Assembly: GCA_041690675.1 (NCBI GenBank)
Contig: JAWLGU010000013.1
Coordinates: 1 to 64,000, forward strand
Source: UBA7803 sp041690675
GTDB lineage: Bacteria; Pseudomonadota; Gammaproteobacteria; Pseudomonadales; Azotimanducaceae
Length of the DNA: 64,000 nt
Reading direction: 5' to 3'
The notes under the pieces are model-generated. The model did not search any database and had not been told where the DNA came from. It saw only the letters and a list, made by a program, of their open reading frames with translations. Below are positions 7,743 through 17,127 of this stretch, in pieces (position 1 is the stretch's first letter; every line of letters begins with the position of its first letter). Made by a program: the position numbers and the translations under genes.

Positions 7743-8903
7743 ATGAGCCTGGACATCTTCAAAGAGAAGGGCATTTCTCTGGACCAGCAGCAGTTCACCT
7801 GGCGCGACCTGGTTCAGGAGCCCATCAGCAAGCTCGACAACGACGCCTTCACCCGGGTGCGAATCATCCTGATGAACGGCATCGAGCAGGAATCCAACCG
7901 CTTCCTGCACGCGTTCGCGCGCATGAACGGGGAACTCAGGAAAGAGGCGGCACGCGTTCGCCGCGTGGACCATCACCAGCAGACCCAGGTGAACTGGCTG
8001 CTGCCCGCGGACCAGTCACCCCTGGAGACCACGATCGGCTACGAGCAGGTGGCCATCGAGGTGACGGCCAGTGTGGCCCAGTCCGAGCCCGACCCGTACC
8101 TCGCCCAGGTGTACCGCTTCGGTCTGCTGGAGGACTTCGACCACATGTACCGGTACTCGGCGCTGATGGACCGGGTGGAAGGCAAGGACGCCAACAACAT
8201 CCTGCAGTCGTATACCGACATTCTGCCGGGCCGGCCCACGTCGGTGGAGCACCGGGCCCCGGAAGACGACCTGCGCCGCCCCTTCGACCGGACCACCGCG
8301 GATCCGCTGAGCAAGCTCAACGCGCTGACCATCATGTCCGGTGAGAACCAGACCCGCGACTACTACATGAACATCGGGCCCACGTTCTCCGACCCCGTGG
8401 CGCGGCAGGTGTACGCGGAGATCGCATCCATCGAGGAGCAGCACGTCACCCACTACGAGTCGATCCTGGACCCGAGCCAGACCTGGCTGGAGAGCTGGCT
8501 GCTGCACGAGGCGAACGAGGTCTACAACTACTACAGCTGCCTCGAATTCGAGGACGACAGCCGGATCCGGGACATCTGGGAACGGTTCTGCCACTACGAG
8601 CTGGGCCAGCTCCACTTCGTGATGGATCTGTTCCAGCGCACGGAGAACCGGGACCCCCGGGAGATCCTGCCCCAGACTCTGCCCGAGCCCATTCAGTACA
8701 AGAGCCAGCGGGACTTCGTGCGCGGCGTGCTGGAGAAAGAGGTGGAGTACCGGGCCAACGGCGCCGACATCGGCGACGTGAAGGAGTCCCAGGCCACCCT
8801 CGACTACCGCAAGCACATGAACAGCGAGGGCTCCCCCACCGACATCATCGCCGAAGGCTACGTCTGGTCCCCCGGCACGGAGCTCATGCGCAAAGCAGGC
8901 TGA
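7743..8903 (+). CDS. Uncharacterised ferritin-like (diiron four-helix) protein
   Basis: This 386-residue soluble protein was not matched to a named family. Its helices carry repeated carboxylate/histidine motifs typical of ferritin-like diiron bundles: FGLLEDFDHMYRY, IASIEEQHVTHYE, LHEANEVYNYY and CHYELGQLHFVMD. Such bundles bind two irons and act in iron storage, peroxide handling or oxygen activation. The start has a good ribosome site (AAGGAGG, 7 bases before the ATG). It is followed 33 bases later by a second, shorter ferritin-like protein with different sequence, suggesting a joint role. Diiron binding is inferred from the motifs. Confidence 0.8.
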   Translation: MSLDIFKEKGISLDQQQFTWRDLVQEPISKLDNDAFTRVRIILMNGIEQESNRFLHAFARMNGELRKEAARVRRVDHHQQTQVNWLLPADQSPLETTIGYEQVAIEVTASVAQSEPDPYLAQVYRFGLLEDFDHMYRYSALMDRVEGKDANNILQSYTDILPGRPTSVEHRAPEDDLRRPFDRTTADPLSKLNALTIMSGENQTRDYYMNIGPTFSDPVARQVYAEIASIEEQHVTHYESILDPSQTWLESWLLHEANEVYNYYSCLEFEDDSRIRDIWERFCHYELGQLHFVMDLFQRTENRDPREILPQTLPEPIQYKSQRDFVRGVLEKEVEYRANGADIGDVKESQATLDYRKHMNSEGSPTDIIAEGYVWSPGTELMRKAG

Positions 8904-8936
8904 GTCGTACGTTTTACGCTAGAGAGAGGAACGAGC

Positions 8937-9674
8937 ATGAAGTCATCGAGCAAAATCACCGAGGGCACGCGCACCAACCGTACCGGCATGGCAATGTCAC
9001 CGCACGCGGAGCAGATGCGTCAGGTATCGCAAATGACCCATCCCAGCTCCGGCAACGGCGGCCTTCACCAAACTCACGCCGCGTACCTGAAGGACACCCA
9101 CAGCATCGGCACCATCCCGCCGCCGGGATCTGCGAAGGGGGCCATGAAGGCCGCCTGGGAAGCCATCAAGGGCAACAAGGCCATCGCCCTGGTGGACAAG
9201 ACCGCGGAGCGCCTGGCGTTCGAGCGCACGGGGGTGCGCCTCTACGACGCGTTGCTGGAGAAAATGGATGCCGCCAAGGGCTTCTCCGGCGGACCCACCG
9301 TGGAGGCGGTGAAGACCATCCGCGACGAGGAGCTGCAGCACGCGCGAATGCTGGCAGAGACCCTGGACGAGCTGGGCGCGGACCCTACCGCCATGACCCC
9401 ATCGGCCGATCTCGTGTCCGTGGAGGGCATGGGCCTCGGCGCCGTCCTCGGCGACCCCAGAACCACGGTAGGGCAGTGTCTGCACGCGATGGTGGTCGCC
9501 GAGCTGGCGGACAACGAGGGCTGGACCACGCTGCGGTCCCTGGCGGAGGACATGGGCCAGCAGGAGCTCGCGGACCGCTTCACCCGGGCCGAGCAGGAGG
9601 AAGTCCGGCATCTCGAGCAGGTTCGCAGCTGGTTGAAGGCCCACGCCAAGACCGAGGCCGAGGTGGCCGGATGA
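8937..9674 (+). CDS. Ferritin-like domain protein
   Basis: This 245-residue protein has about 80 polar, low-complexity residues before a four-helix bundle. Bundle motifs: ERLAFERTGVRLYDAL (helix 1), RDEELQHARMLAETL (helix 2, E-x-x-H type), VVAELADNEGWTTL (helix 3) and RAEQEEVRHLEQV (helix 4, E-x-x-H type). These supply the usual carboxylates and two histidines of a diiron site. It is preceded by GAGAGAGG, an acceptable ribosome site, and followed after one base by the start of a TonB-dependent receptor. With the upstream 386-residue gene it may form an iron-related unit. Confidence 0.82.
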   Translation: MKSSSKITEGTRTNRTGMAMSPHAEQMRQVSQMTHPSSGNGGLHQTHAAYLKDTHSIGTIPPPGSAKGAMKAAWEAIKGNKAIALVDKTAERLAFERTGVRLYDALLEKMDAAKGFSGGPTVEAVKTIRDEELQHARMLAETLDELGADPTAMTPSADLVSVEGMGLGAVLGDPRTTVGQCLHAMVVAELADNEGWTTLRSLAEDMGQQELADRFTRAEQEEVRHLEQVRSWLKAHAKTEAEVAG

Positions 9675-9675
9675 C

Positions 9676-12126
9676 GTGAGGCCGCCGCCAGCGCAGTGCC
9701 GATGTGCGGGCCTCGCCGTACTGGCGGGGCTCGCCGCCGTGCCCGCGCAGGGGGACACGCAGCCGGTGCTGGAAGAGGTACGGGTGGTGGCGCTGGCGCC
9801 GGCGGACGCCGCCGGCCTGCCCCGGGAGCTGGCCCCCCGCCACGTGCAGTGGGCCGGTGCCGCCGAGCTGCATCGCAGCCAGAGCATCGACCTCACGGAC
9901 TACCTGACCCGCCGCTTTGCCGGCGTGACGGCGAACTCCGCCCAGGGCAATCCGTTGCAGCCGGACCTGCGATTCCGCGGCTACACCGCCTCGCCGCTGC
10001 TCGGCCTGCCTCAGGGCCTCGCCGTCTACGTGGACGGCGCCCGGATCAACGAGCCGCTGGGCGATACGGTGAACTGGGACCTGCTGCCGGAGTCGGCGGT
10101 GCAGACCATGAGTCTGGGCGGCGGTGCGGATCCGCTGTTCGGCCCCAACAGCCTCGGCGGTGCCCTCACCCTGGCGATGAAGAACGGCTTCGGCTTCCGC
10201 GGTCATCAGGGGGAGATCTACGCCGGCGACTTCGGCCGCGCGGCCGGCTCCCTGGAGAGCGGCGGCAACGACGGCACCCTGGGGTACTACGTCAACGTGA
10301 GTTACTTCGACGAGGACGGCTGGCGCGATCAGTCACCGTCGGAGCTGACCACGGCCTACGCCAGCGCCAGTCTCCGCAGTAGTCGCTCGGAGCTGGACCT
10401 GGGTCTGCACTACGGCGACAGCGAGCTCGTCGGCAACGGCACCGCGCCGGTGGGTCTCTTGGCCACCGATCGTGCCGCCATCTTCACCGCGCCGGACGTC
10501 ACCGCCAACGAGCTGGCCATGGTGACCCTGAAAGGCGTCCACGCGCCGCGCGCGGGCCTGCAGATCTCGGCATCCGCCTTCTACCGCGATGGCCACACCC
10601 GCGCGCTCAACGGTGACGCGTCGGAGTACGCGCTGTGCAGGCTGGGCAACGGCCTGCGCCTGCTGGAGGGCCTCGACGACGACGCATTGGAGGCGGGGCA
10701 CCTGGATCGGGACCAGCTCTGCGACGGCGCCAGCGTCGCCGATGCCGAAGCGCTGGAGGCACTGACGAACCTCCCGGTGGAGGACTTGACGCCACAGCTC
10801 TCCGGCACCGGCGAGCTGACCGACGAAGCCGTGAACAACCGCAGCACGCGCAGCCAGACGAGCCGTGGCTTCGATCTTCAGCTCATGATGCAGAGCGAGC
10901 CGCTCGGCCGGGACAATCGTCTGCTGGTGGGGATCTCCCACTACCGAGGAGACTCCCGCTTCCACGCCGACGTGGAACTCGCCGGGCTGGATCCGCTGAC
11001 TCGAAGCACCGCGGCCTTGGGAACCGGCACCTACGTGGACGGCGCGGCCACCCGGGTCGACACGCGGGTACGCACCCGCAGCGTCTACCTGAGCGACACC
11101 GTCTCGCTGACCGCCGACCTGGCCGTCACCGTGGCGGGCCGCTTCGATGACATCCGGGTGACCATTCGCGATCTGAGCGGGGTGCACCCGGAGCTGGACG
11201 GCCGCCACAATTTCCGCCGCCTCAACCCCTTCCTCGGGCTCACCTGGCAGCCGAGCGACAGCGTCAACGTCTTCGCGAGCTACGGAGAATCGTCCCGCGC
11301 GCCCACGCCCATCGAGCTGACCTGCAACGAATGGGTGTTCGAGCGGGCCCGGCAACGGGCCGCCGATTCGGGCGGCGACCCCGACGAGGTGGATTTCGAG
11401 TGCCGCCTGCCCAATGCCTTCGTCGCCGATCCGCCCCTGGACCAGGTCGTGGCCCGCGGCGTGGAGATCGGTGCTCGCGGATTGCTGTCGGAGCACGCCG
11501 GCTGGCACCTGGGGCTGTTCCGCAGCACCAACCAGGACGACATCGTGTTCCAGAGCAGCGGGCGGGCCACGGGGCTGTTCGGCCAGGTCGATGCCATCCG
11601 CCGGCAGGGTCTGGAAGGGGCGGTGAGCGGCCGCTGGCGCGGGCTCGACTGGTTCGCCAACTACGCCTACCTGCGCGCGACCTTCAAGGGCCACTTCGCC
11701 GCCATGAGCCCGGCCCATCCCTTCGCCGATGCAGATGGAAAGCTGCCGGTTGGCGACGGCGACCGGATTCCCGCTACGCCGGCACATCAGCTGAAAGTCG
11801 GCGGCGACTGGTCTTCCGCCACCGGCCTGACACTGGGCGGTGAAGTGCTGTATCAGTCCGGCCAGTACCTGCGCGGCGACCCCGCCAACCTGCTGGATCC
11901 TCTGGACGGCTTCATGGTGGTCAATCTCCGGGCGAGCTACGCCTGGAGCCAGCACCTGGAGCTGTTCGCTCGCCTCGACAATGCGCTGAACACACGATAC
12001 GAAAGCTTCGGACTGCTCGGCGAGGACCCCCGCGAGCTTCTTGACGAGCTGCCGGACGCGCGACCCCGCTACCTGTCGCCGGGGGCACCGCGGGCGGTCT
12101 GGGTGGGACTGCGGGCGCGGCTGTGA
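9676..12126 (+). CDS. TonB-dependent outer membrane receptor
   Basis: This 816-residue protein has a signal peptide (cleavage near AVPAQG), an N-terminal plug domain (about residues 45-160, including LPQGLAVYVDGARINEP and the LFGPNSLGGALTLAM glycine motif) and a 22-strand barrel ending in a terminal aromatic-rich strand AVWVGLRARL. Such receptors import iron chelates, cobalamin, sugars or other ligands using TonB energy. The GTG start sits one base after the stop of the ferritin-like gene, so translation is likely coupled. A large extracellular loop near residues 330-380 contains two Cys residues. The ligand is unknown; an iron complex is suggested only by the neighbours. Confidence 0.9.
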   Translation: MRPPPAQCRCAGLAVLAGLAAVPAQGDTQPVLEEVRVVALAPADAAGLPRELAPRHVQWAGAAELHRSQSIDLTDYLTRRFAGVTANSAQGNPLQPDLRFRGYTASPLLGLPQGLAVYVDGARINEPLGDTVNWDLLPESAVQTMSLGGGADPLFGPNSLGGALTLAMKNGFGFRGHQGEIYAGDFGRAAGSLESGGNDGTLGYYVNVSYFDEDGWRDQSPSELTTAYASASLRSSRSELDLGLHYGDSELVGNGTAPVGLLATDRAAIFTAPDVTANELAMVTLKGVHAPRAGLQISASAFYRDGHTRALNGDASEYALCRLGNGLRLLEGLDDDALEAGHLDRDQLCDGASVADAEALEALTNLPVEDLTPQLSGTGELTDEAVNNRSTRSQTSRGFDLQLMMQSEPLGRDNRLLVGISHYRGDSRFHADVELAGLDPLTRSTAALGTGTYVDGAATRVDTRVRTRSVYLSDTVSLTADLAVTVAGRFDDIRVTIRDLSGVHPELDGRHNFRRLNPFLGLTWQPSDSVNVFASYGESSRAPTPIELTCNEWVFERARQRAADSGGDPDEVDFECRLPNAFVADPPLDQVVARGVEIGARGLLSEHAGWHLGLFRSTNQDDIVFQSSGRATGLFGQVDAIRRQGLEGAVSGRWRGLDWFANYAYLRATFKGHFAAMSPAHPFADADGKLPVGDGDRIPATPAHQLKVGGDWSSATGLTLGGEVLYQSGQYLRGDPANLLDPLDGFMVVNLRASYAWSQHLELFARLDNALNTRYESFGLLGEDPRELLDELPDARPRYLSPGAPRAVWVGLRARL

Positions 12127-12367
12127 CCGCTACCGGTGCGCTCCCTGGACGTGGTTGTGAAACAGTTCGGTGCGGGCCCCGCCAACGAGCTTGCCGAGCG
12201 AGGCCGGCGAGATTGCCGGGGGTCAATGAACGCCCGCGAGCGGGTGCACTAGCATCTTGCCAAAGCCACTACCAAAGGCCGTCACGGCCGTGACGGGCGA
12301 CCGCACAGCTGGCCCACGCCCGGGCTACCCCGCATCGTGGAAAAACAGCCCACGCGACGAGGACAGC

Positions 12368-13441
12368 ATGGAGGCAGCAGACGAGCGAGACAGCGACGAT
12401 GCTCACTATCAGTGGCGAATGCTGCCGCGCGTGAGCCGTACCTTCGCACTGACGGTACCCCAACTGCGGGAGCCTCTCGATGGCATGGTCGCCAACGCCT
12501 ATCTGCTGTGTCGCGTCGCCGACACCGTGGAGGACGATCCGGGGCTGGGCGTGCAGGCGAAACGGAACCTGTTCGACCTCCTGCCCCGGATCGTGGAAAG
12601 CCCCGCGGCAGCCGACTCCTTCGCCCTCCAGGCGCACGAGCAGTTGACCCGGGCGACGCCACCGGCGGAGCGCGATCTCGCGGTCAACGTTCCCCGGGTG
12701 GCGCGCGTGACCCGCGCGCTGCCGCAACGGGACCGGAACGCCGTGGTGCGATGTCTGGCCCAGATGTGCCACGGCATGTACGAGTACGGCCTGCGCGCGG
12801 GCCCCGGACTCCGGGATCTCGACGATCTGCAGCGTTACTGCCACTACGTGGCCGGCGTGGTGGGCGAGATGCTGACCGAGCTGTTCTGCAACCACGGGGA
12901 GGACATGGACGGGCGCCGGGTCGAGATGCTGCGTTTCGCCGATTCGTTCGGCCAGGGCCTGCAGCTCACCAACATCCTCAAGGACGTATGGGAGGACCTG
13001 GCGGACGGGCGCTGCTGGCTCCCCCGGGCCGAGTTCGAAAAGGCGGGTTACGACCTCGCCACCCTGTCCCCCCACCGCGACCGGGGCACCTTCGACGCGG
13101 TGATGACGAACCTCGTCGCCCTGGCCCACGGTCACCTGCGCAATGCCTTGTGCTACACGCTCCAGGTTCCCGCGGCAGAGGGCGGAATCCGCCGATTCTG
13201 CCTGTGGTCCATTGGCCTCGCGCTGTCGACCCTGAAGCGCATCCACACCACCCCAGGGTACGCCAGTGGCCAGGCCGTCAAGGTGCCGCGCCGGGCGGTC
13301 ACGGCCATCATGGCGTCGGCCAGCGTGGCCGGCCGACTCGACAACGGCCCCAGGGTGCTGTTCGAGATGTGGTCCCGAGGCCTGCCGCTGCGACCGGTGC
13401 ATGCCGCCGAGGCGGTGCCTTTCTCCCAGGCGCGCGGATGA
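12368..13441 (+). CDS. Squalene synthase, eukaryote-type (farnesyl-diphosphate farnesyltransferase)
   Basis: This enzyme joins two farnesyl diphosphates via presqualene diphosphate and reduces the product to squalene. The 357-residue protein carries both Mg-diphosphate motifs, DTVED near residue 52 and DVWED near residue 206. The YCHYVAGVVGEMLTELF helix resembles the single-protein squalene synthases of eukaryotes and some methanotrophs rather than the split HpnC/HpnD/HpnE route. No hpnC, hpnD or hpnE is seen in the locus, which fits. It opens the hopanoid operon, 4 bases before shc. The start is the ATG at 12368; an open in-frame extension to 12257 has no family similarity. Confidence 0.9.
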   Translation: MEAADERDSDDAHYQWRMLPRVSRTFALTVPQLREPLDGMVANAYLLCRVADTVEDDPGLGVQAKRNLFDLLPRIVESPAAADSFALQAHEQLTRATPPAERDLAVNVPRVARVTRALPQRDRNAVVRCLAQMCHGMYEYGLRAGPGLRDLDDLQRYCHYVAGVVGEMLTELFCNHGEDMDGRRVEMLRFADSFGQGLQLTNILKDVWEDLADGRCWLPRAEFEKAGYDLATLSPHRDRGTFDAVMTNLVALAHGHLRNALCYTLQVPAAEGGIRRFCLWSIGLALSTLKRIHTTPGYASGQAVKVPRRAVTAIMASASVAGRLDNGPRVLFEMWSRGLPLRPVHAAEAVPFSQARG

Positions 13442-13445
13442 TGGC

Positions 13446-15428
13446 ATGGCGGACGTAGACGTCACCGGACAGGCAGCGGACCTGGCATCGCCGGGGCACG
13501 ACGCGGTCCTTACCGCCATCGCTCGCGCCCGGGATGCGGTGCTGGACGATCAACGCCCGGACGGGCACTGGGCGTACGAGCTGGAGGCGGACTGCACCAT
13601 TCCCGCTGAATACGTGCTCATGATGCACTTCCTCGACGAGGTCGACGACGCATTGCAGGCGCGGTTGGCACGCTACCTGCGGCGCCGTCAGACCGAGGAG
13701 GGGGGCTGGCCGCTGTATCACGGCGGCTCCGTGGACATCAGCTGCAGCGTCAAGGCCTACTACGCCCTCAAGCTGGCCGGTGACGAACCCGGGGCCCCGC
13801 ATATGCGGGCGGCGCGGCGAGCCATTCTCAACCGCGGCGGCGCGGCGCGCGCCAACGTGTTCACCCGGATCGTGCTCTTCCAGTTCGGCCAGACTCCCTG
13901 GCGGGCGGTGCCCATGGTGCCGGTGGAGATCATGCTGTTGCCGCGGTGGTTCCCCATACACATCGACAAGATCGCCTACTGGTCGCGTACGGTGCTGATT
14001 CCGTTGACGGTGCTGTTGAGTCTGCGGGTGCGGGCGCGCAACCCCCGGGGCATCGGGGTGCGGGAGCTGTTCACCACGCCGCCGGAGCTGGAACGCAGCT
14101 ACTTTCAGGTGCACTCGCCCCGGCAACGGGTCTATCTTGCGCTGGAACGGGCTCTTCGGCCCGTGGAGGCGATGCTGCCACGGCGCTGGCGGCAGCCTGC
14201 GGTGCGCCGGGCGCAGAACTGGGTGGTGGACCGCCTCAACGGCGAGGACGGTCTGGGTGCCATTTTCCCCGCCATGGTGAACGCCTACGAGATGCTGGCG
14301 GCCCTGGGTTACCCGGCGGATCACCCGTACCGCCGACAGGCTGGCCAGGCGCTGCGCAATCTCGTGGTCGAGCACCGGGACGAAGCCTACTGTCAGCCCT
14401 GCGTCTCACCCGTCTGGGACACGGCGCTGACCGCCCACGCGCTGCTGGAGGCCGGGAACGGCGCTCCCACAGACCGTATGGTCCACCGCACGGTGGACCC
14501 TGCGGTGGACCGCGCGCTGCGCTGGCTGGCGGAGCGCCAGGTGACAATCCCTGGGGACTACGTCGCCAGCCGGCCCGGGGTGCCCGGCGGCGGCTGGGCC
14601 TTCCAGTACCGGAACCCCCACTACCCGGACCTGGACGACACTGCGGTGGTGAGTTGGGCCATGCTGCGCCGCGATCCGCGCCGTTTCCGCCACGTCATCG
14701 ACCGCGCCAGCCGCTGGCTCACGGCCATGCAGTCGAAGAACGGCGGATTCGCCGCATTCGATGCCGACAACACGTCCTTCCATCTCAACGACATCCCATT
14801 CGCCGACCACGGCGCGCTGCTGGATCCGCCCTCGGAGGACGTCAGCGCCCGGGTGGCCACCCTGCTGGGCACACTGGCCGCGGCCGGCGGAAACCCCCAC
14901 CCCCGGGTAGTGGAGCGGGTTCGCAACTACCTGTTCGCCACCCAGACCCCGGTAGGCTGCTGGTGGGGCCGCTGGGGCACCAACTACATCTATGGGACCT
15001 GGTCGGCGCTGGTCGCTCTGGAGGCCCTGGGCGTTCCCCCGGACCACCCGCGGATTCGCCGCGCGGTGGCGTGGCTGGAGTCCGTGCAGCGCCCGGACGG
15101 CGGCTGGGGCGAGGACAACGACAGCTACGAGCAAAGGGCGCCCGACGCCGCCCACTGCCTCGGCGACAACCACCCCAGCACCTCGTTCCAGACCGCGTGG
15201 GCCGTGTTGGGGCTGCTGGCGGCGGGGGAGGGGGACAGCAGCGCCGTGCGCCGTGGGGTCGGGCACCTGATGGCCACCCAGACCAGGGACGGGCGCTGGC
15301 GGGACGCCGCTTTCACCGCCCCCGGCTTTCCCCGGGTGTTCTATCTCAAGTATCACGGCTACAGCCAGTACTTCCCGTTGTGGGCGCTGGCCCGCTACCG
15401 CAACGCGCTGGGGGAAGGCCCTCCATGA
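13446..15428 (+). CDS. shc: Squalene-hopene cyclase
   Basis: The enzyme cyclises squalene to diploptene and hopanol at the membrane. The 660-residue protein is of normal size. The catalytic acid motif is DLDDTA at residues 395-400. QW repeats of the alpha/alpha barrel are plentiful (QTEEGGW, QSKNGGF, QTPVGCWWGRW, QRPDGGW, QTRDGRW), and the GTNYIYGTW aromatic segment lines the active site. The ATG at 13446 follows the squalene synthase stop by 4 bases; the open frame further upstream lies within that gene. Its stop overlaps the hpnG start (ATGA). The substrate is supplied by the preceding gene. Confidence 0.97.
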   Translation: MADVDVTGQAADLASPGHDAVLTAIARARDAVLDDQRPDGHWAYELEADCTIPAEYVLMMHFLDEVDDALQARLARYLRRRQTEEGGWPLYHGGSVDISCSVKAYYALKLAGDEPGAPHMRAARRAILNRGGAARANVFTRIVLFQFGQTPWRAVPMVPVEIMLLPRWFPIHIDKIAYWSRTVLIPLTVLLSLRVRARNPRGIGVRELFTTPPELERSYFQVHSPRQRVYLALERALRPVEAMLPRRWRQPAVRRAQNWVVDRLNGEDGLGAIFPAMVNAYEMLAALGYPADHPYRRQAGQALRNLVVEHRDEAYCQPCVSPVWDTALTAHALLEAGNGAPTDRMVHRTVDPAVDRALRWLAERQVTIPGDYVASRPGVPGGGWAFQYRNPHYPDLDDTAVVSWAMLRRDPRRFRHVIDRASRWLTAMQSKNGGFAAFDADNTSFHLNDIPFADHGALLDPPSEDVSARVATLLGTLAAAGGNPHPRVVERVRNYLFATQTPVGCWWGRWGTNYIYGTWSALVALEALGVPPDHPRIRRAVAWLESVQRPDGGWGEDNDSYEQRAPDAAHCLGDNHPSTSFQTAWAVLGLLAAGEGDSSAVRRGVGHLMATQTRDGRWRDAAFTAPGFPRVFYLKYHGYSQYFPLWALARYRNALGEGPP

Positions 15429-16102
15429 AGCCGAGCGGAGGGATCCATGTGCTCTGCGCTCTGGCCGGCGAAGCTGCCACGCTGGCCAGCGCAGCGGCCA
15501 GTCGAGGCGGCGGCCTCAGCGTCTCCGTGTGCGGCATGGGACCCGCCCGAGCCCGCCGAGCGGCGGAGCGCATCCTGGCGGGAGGTTCGGATGGTGCTCG
15601 ACCGCACCTGCTGGTGAGCTGGGGTCTGGCCGGTGCCCTGGCGCCCGATCTCGAGCCCGGCGCCCTGGTGCTTCCCGCACGGGTGAACGACGAGGGCGGC
15701 GGAACCTGGTCCCTGCCCGGCGCGGGCCGACGTGGCGCGCTCCTGTCGGTCAGCCATCCGGCAGGCGGGCGCGATATCAAGTCCCGACTCCGGCAATCCA
15801 GCGGATGCGATGCGGTGGACATGGAAAGCGCCGGCATCGCTGACGTCTGCGCGACCCATGGTGTCGGGTTCGTCGCGGTGCGGGCCATCGTTGATCCCGC
15901 GCACCGCTCGCTGCCTCACTGGCTACCCGAGCTGGTGGACGAGGACGGCCGGGCCAGCCCCGTTGCCCTGGCCCGACACCTGGCGCGGGATCCCGGGAGT
16001 ATCTCGAGCCTCGTCCGCTGCATGACGGACTATCGATGCGCGCTGCGCGCCCTGCGGCAGGCCGCCCGGCGGTTGCCGCAGATACTCCAGGGCCTGGCAT
16101 GA
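15425..16102 (+). CDS. hpnG: Hopanoid-associated phosphorylase/nucleosidase HpnG
   Basis: HpnG releases adenine from adenosylhopane, giving ribosylhopane on the way to bacteriohopanetetrol. The 225-residue protein is a compact purine-nucleoside-phosphorylase-like fold with the VSWGLAGAL segment (about residues 60-68) and the VDMESAGIADVC motif whose Met-Glu binds the ribose. ATGA overlap with shc and an overlapping start with hpnA show tight operon organisation. This order (shc-hpnG-hpnA-hpnH) with HpnG acting after HpnH matches known hopanoid loci. Confidence 0.92.
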   Translation: MKPSGGIHVLCALAGEAATLASAAASRGGGLSVSVCGMGPARARRAAERILAGGSDGARPHLLVSWGLAGALAPDLEPGALVLPARVNDEGGGTWSLPGAGRRGALLSVSHPAGGRDIKSRLRQSSGCDAVDMESAGIADVCATHGVGFVAVRAIVDPAHRSLPHWLPELVDEDGRASPVALARHLARDPGSISSLVRCMTDYRCALRALRQAARRLPQILQGLA

Positions 16103-17127
16103 TGAACCCATCGTCGCCCGTGCTGGTGACCGGGGCCACCGGGTTCATCGGCGCCGCCGTGACCCGAGCGCTGTTGCGCCGGGGGTACCAGGTGCGGGTG
16201 CTGGTGAGGCCGGGGGCGCGACTCGACAACCTGGCAGGCCTGGACGTGGAGACGGCGCTCGGCGACCTGCGCGCCCCGGCAACCCTGGCGCCAGCCGTCA
16301 GCGGGTGCCGGGGGCTCATCCACGCCGCCGCCGACTACCGCCTGGGGGCCCGCGACCCGGACACCCTCTACCGGACCAACGTGGACGGCACGGTGGCCCT
16401 GTTGCGTGCGGCCGCCGAGGCCGGCGTCGGGCGCATCGTCTACACCAGCTCCGTGGCCACCCTCGCCCCCCGCCCCGACGGCGAGCCCGCGGACGAGGAA
16501 GACCTGGCGAGCCTCGCCCAGATGATCGGCCACTACAAACGCTCCAAGTGGCTCGCCGAGCGCCGGGTGCTGGCGCTGGCCGACCAGGGACTGCCGGCGA
16601 CGCTGGTGTGCCCCACGGCGCCGCTGGGCCCGGGTGACGTGAAGCCCACGCCCACGGGCCGCATCGTCCTGGATGCGCTGCGCGGCCGCATGCCGGCCTA
16701 CGTGAACACCGGACTCAACGTGGTGCACGTGGACGACGTGGCGGAGGGCCACGTGCTGGCGCTGGTCCGCGGCACGCCCGGCCGGCGCTACATCCTCGGC
16801 GGCGATGACATGACCCTGAAAACCCTGCTGGAGGCGGTGTGCCGCCAAGGCGGACGGCGGCCACCCCGCGTGCGGCTGCCGCTGGCGGTGGCCACCGGCA
16901 TCGCGGCCCTCTCCGAGCTGACCGCCCGCATCGGCCGATCGCCGCCGGCCATATCCCTGGAGAGCGTCCGGCTCGCCCGCCACCGGATGTTCTTCAGCAG
17001 CGCGAGGGCCCGGCGGGAACTGGGCTACCGCGGGCGCCCGGCCGCGAACGCCATTGCCGATGCGGTGGCCTGGTTCGCCCGGGCCGAGGCCGGGCCTACA
17101 CCCGAGGCCAACGAGGCGGTGACATGA
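16099..17127 (+). CDS. hpnA: Hopanoid-associated sugar epimerase HpnA
   Basis: This extended short-chain dehydrogenase of 342 residues has an N-terminal NAD-binding motif LVTGATGFIGAAVTRAL and a modified catalytic region YTSSVATLAP...YKRSKWLAE, where the Tyr-x-x-x-Lys pair appears as HYKRSKW. HpnA is found widely in hopanoid clusters but its reaction is not settled. The start overlaps the hpnG stop; two ATG codons (16099 and 16102) are possible. The stop overlaps hpnH by 4 bases. The PTAPLGPGDVKPTPTG segment and C-terminal GYRGRPA are typical of this subfamily. Confidence 0.92.
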   Translation: MMNPSSPVLVTGATGFIGAAVTRALLRRGYQVRVLVRPGARLDNLAGLDVETALGDLRAPATLAPAVSGCRGLIHAAADYRLGARDPDTLYRTNVDGTVALLRAAAEAGVGRIVYTSSVATLAPRPDGEPADEEDLASLAQMIGHYKRSKWLAERRVLALADQGLPATLVCPTAPLGPGDVKPTPTGRIVLDALRGRMPAYVNTGLNVVHVDDVAEGHVLALVRGTPGRRYILGGDDMTLKTLLEAVCRQGGRRPPRVRLPLAVATGIAALSELTARIGRSPPAISLESVRLARHRMFFSSARARRELGYRGRPAANAIADAVAWFARAEAGPTPEANEAVT

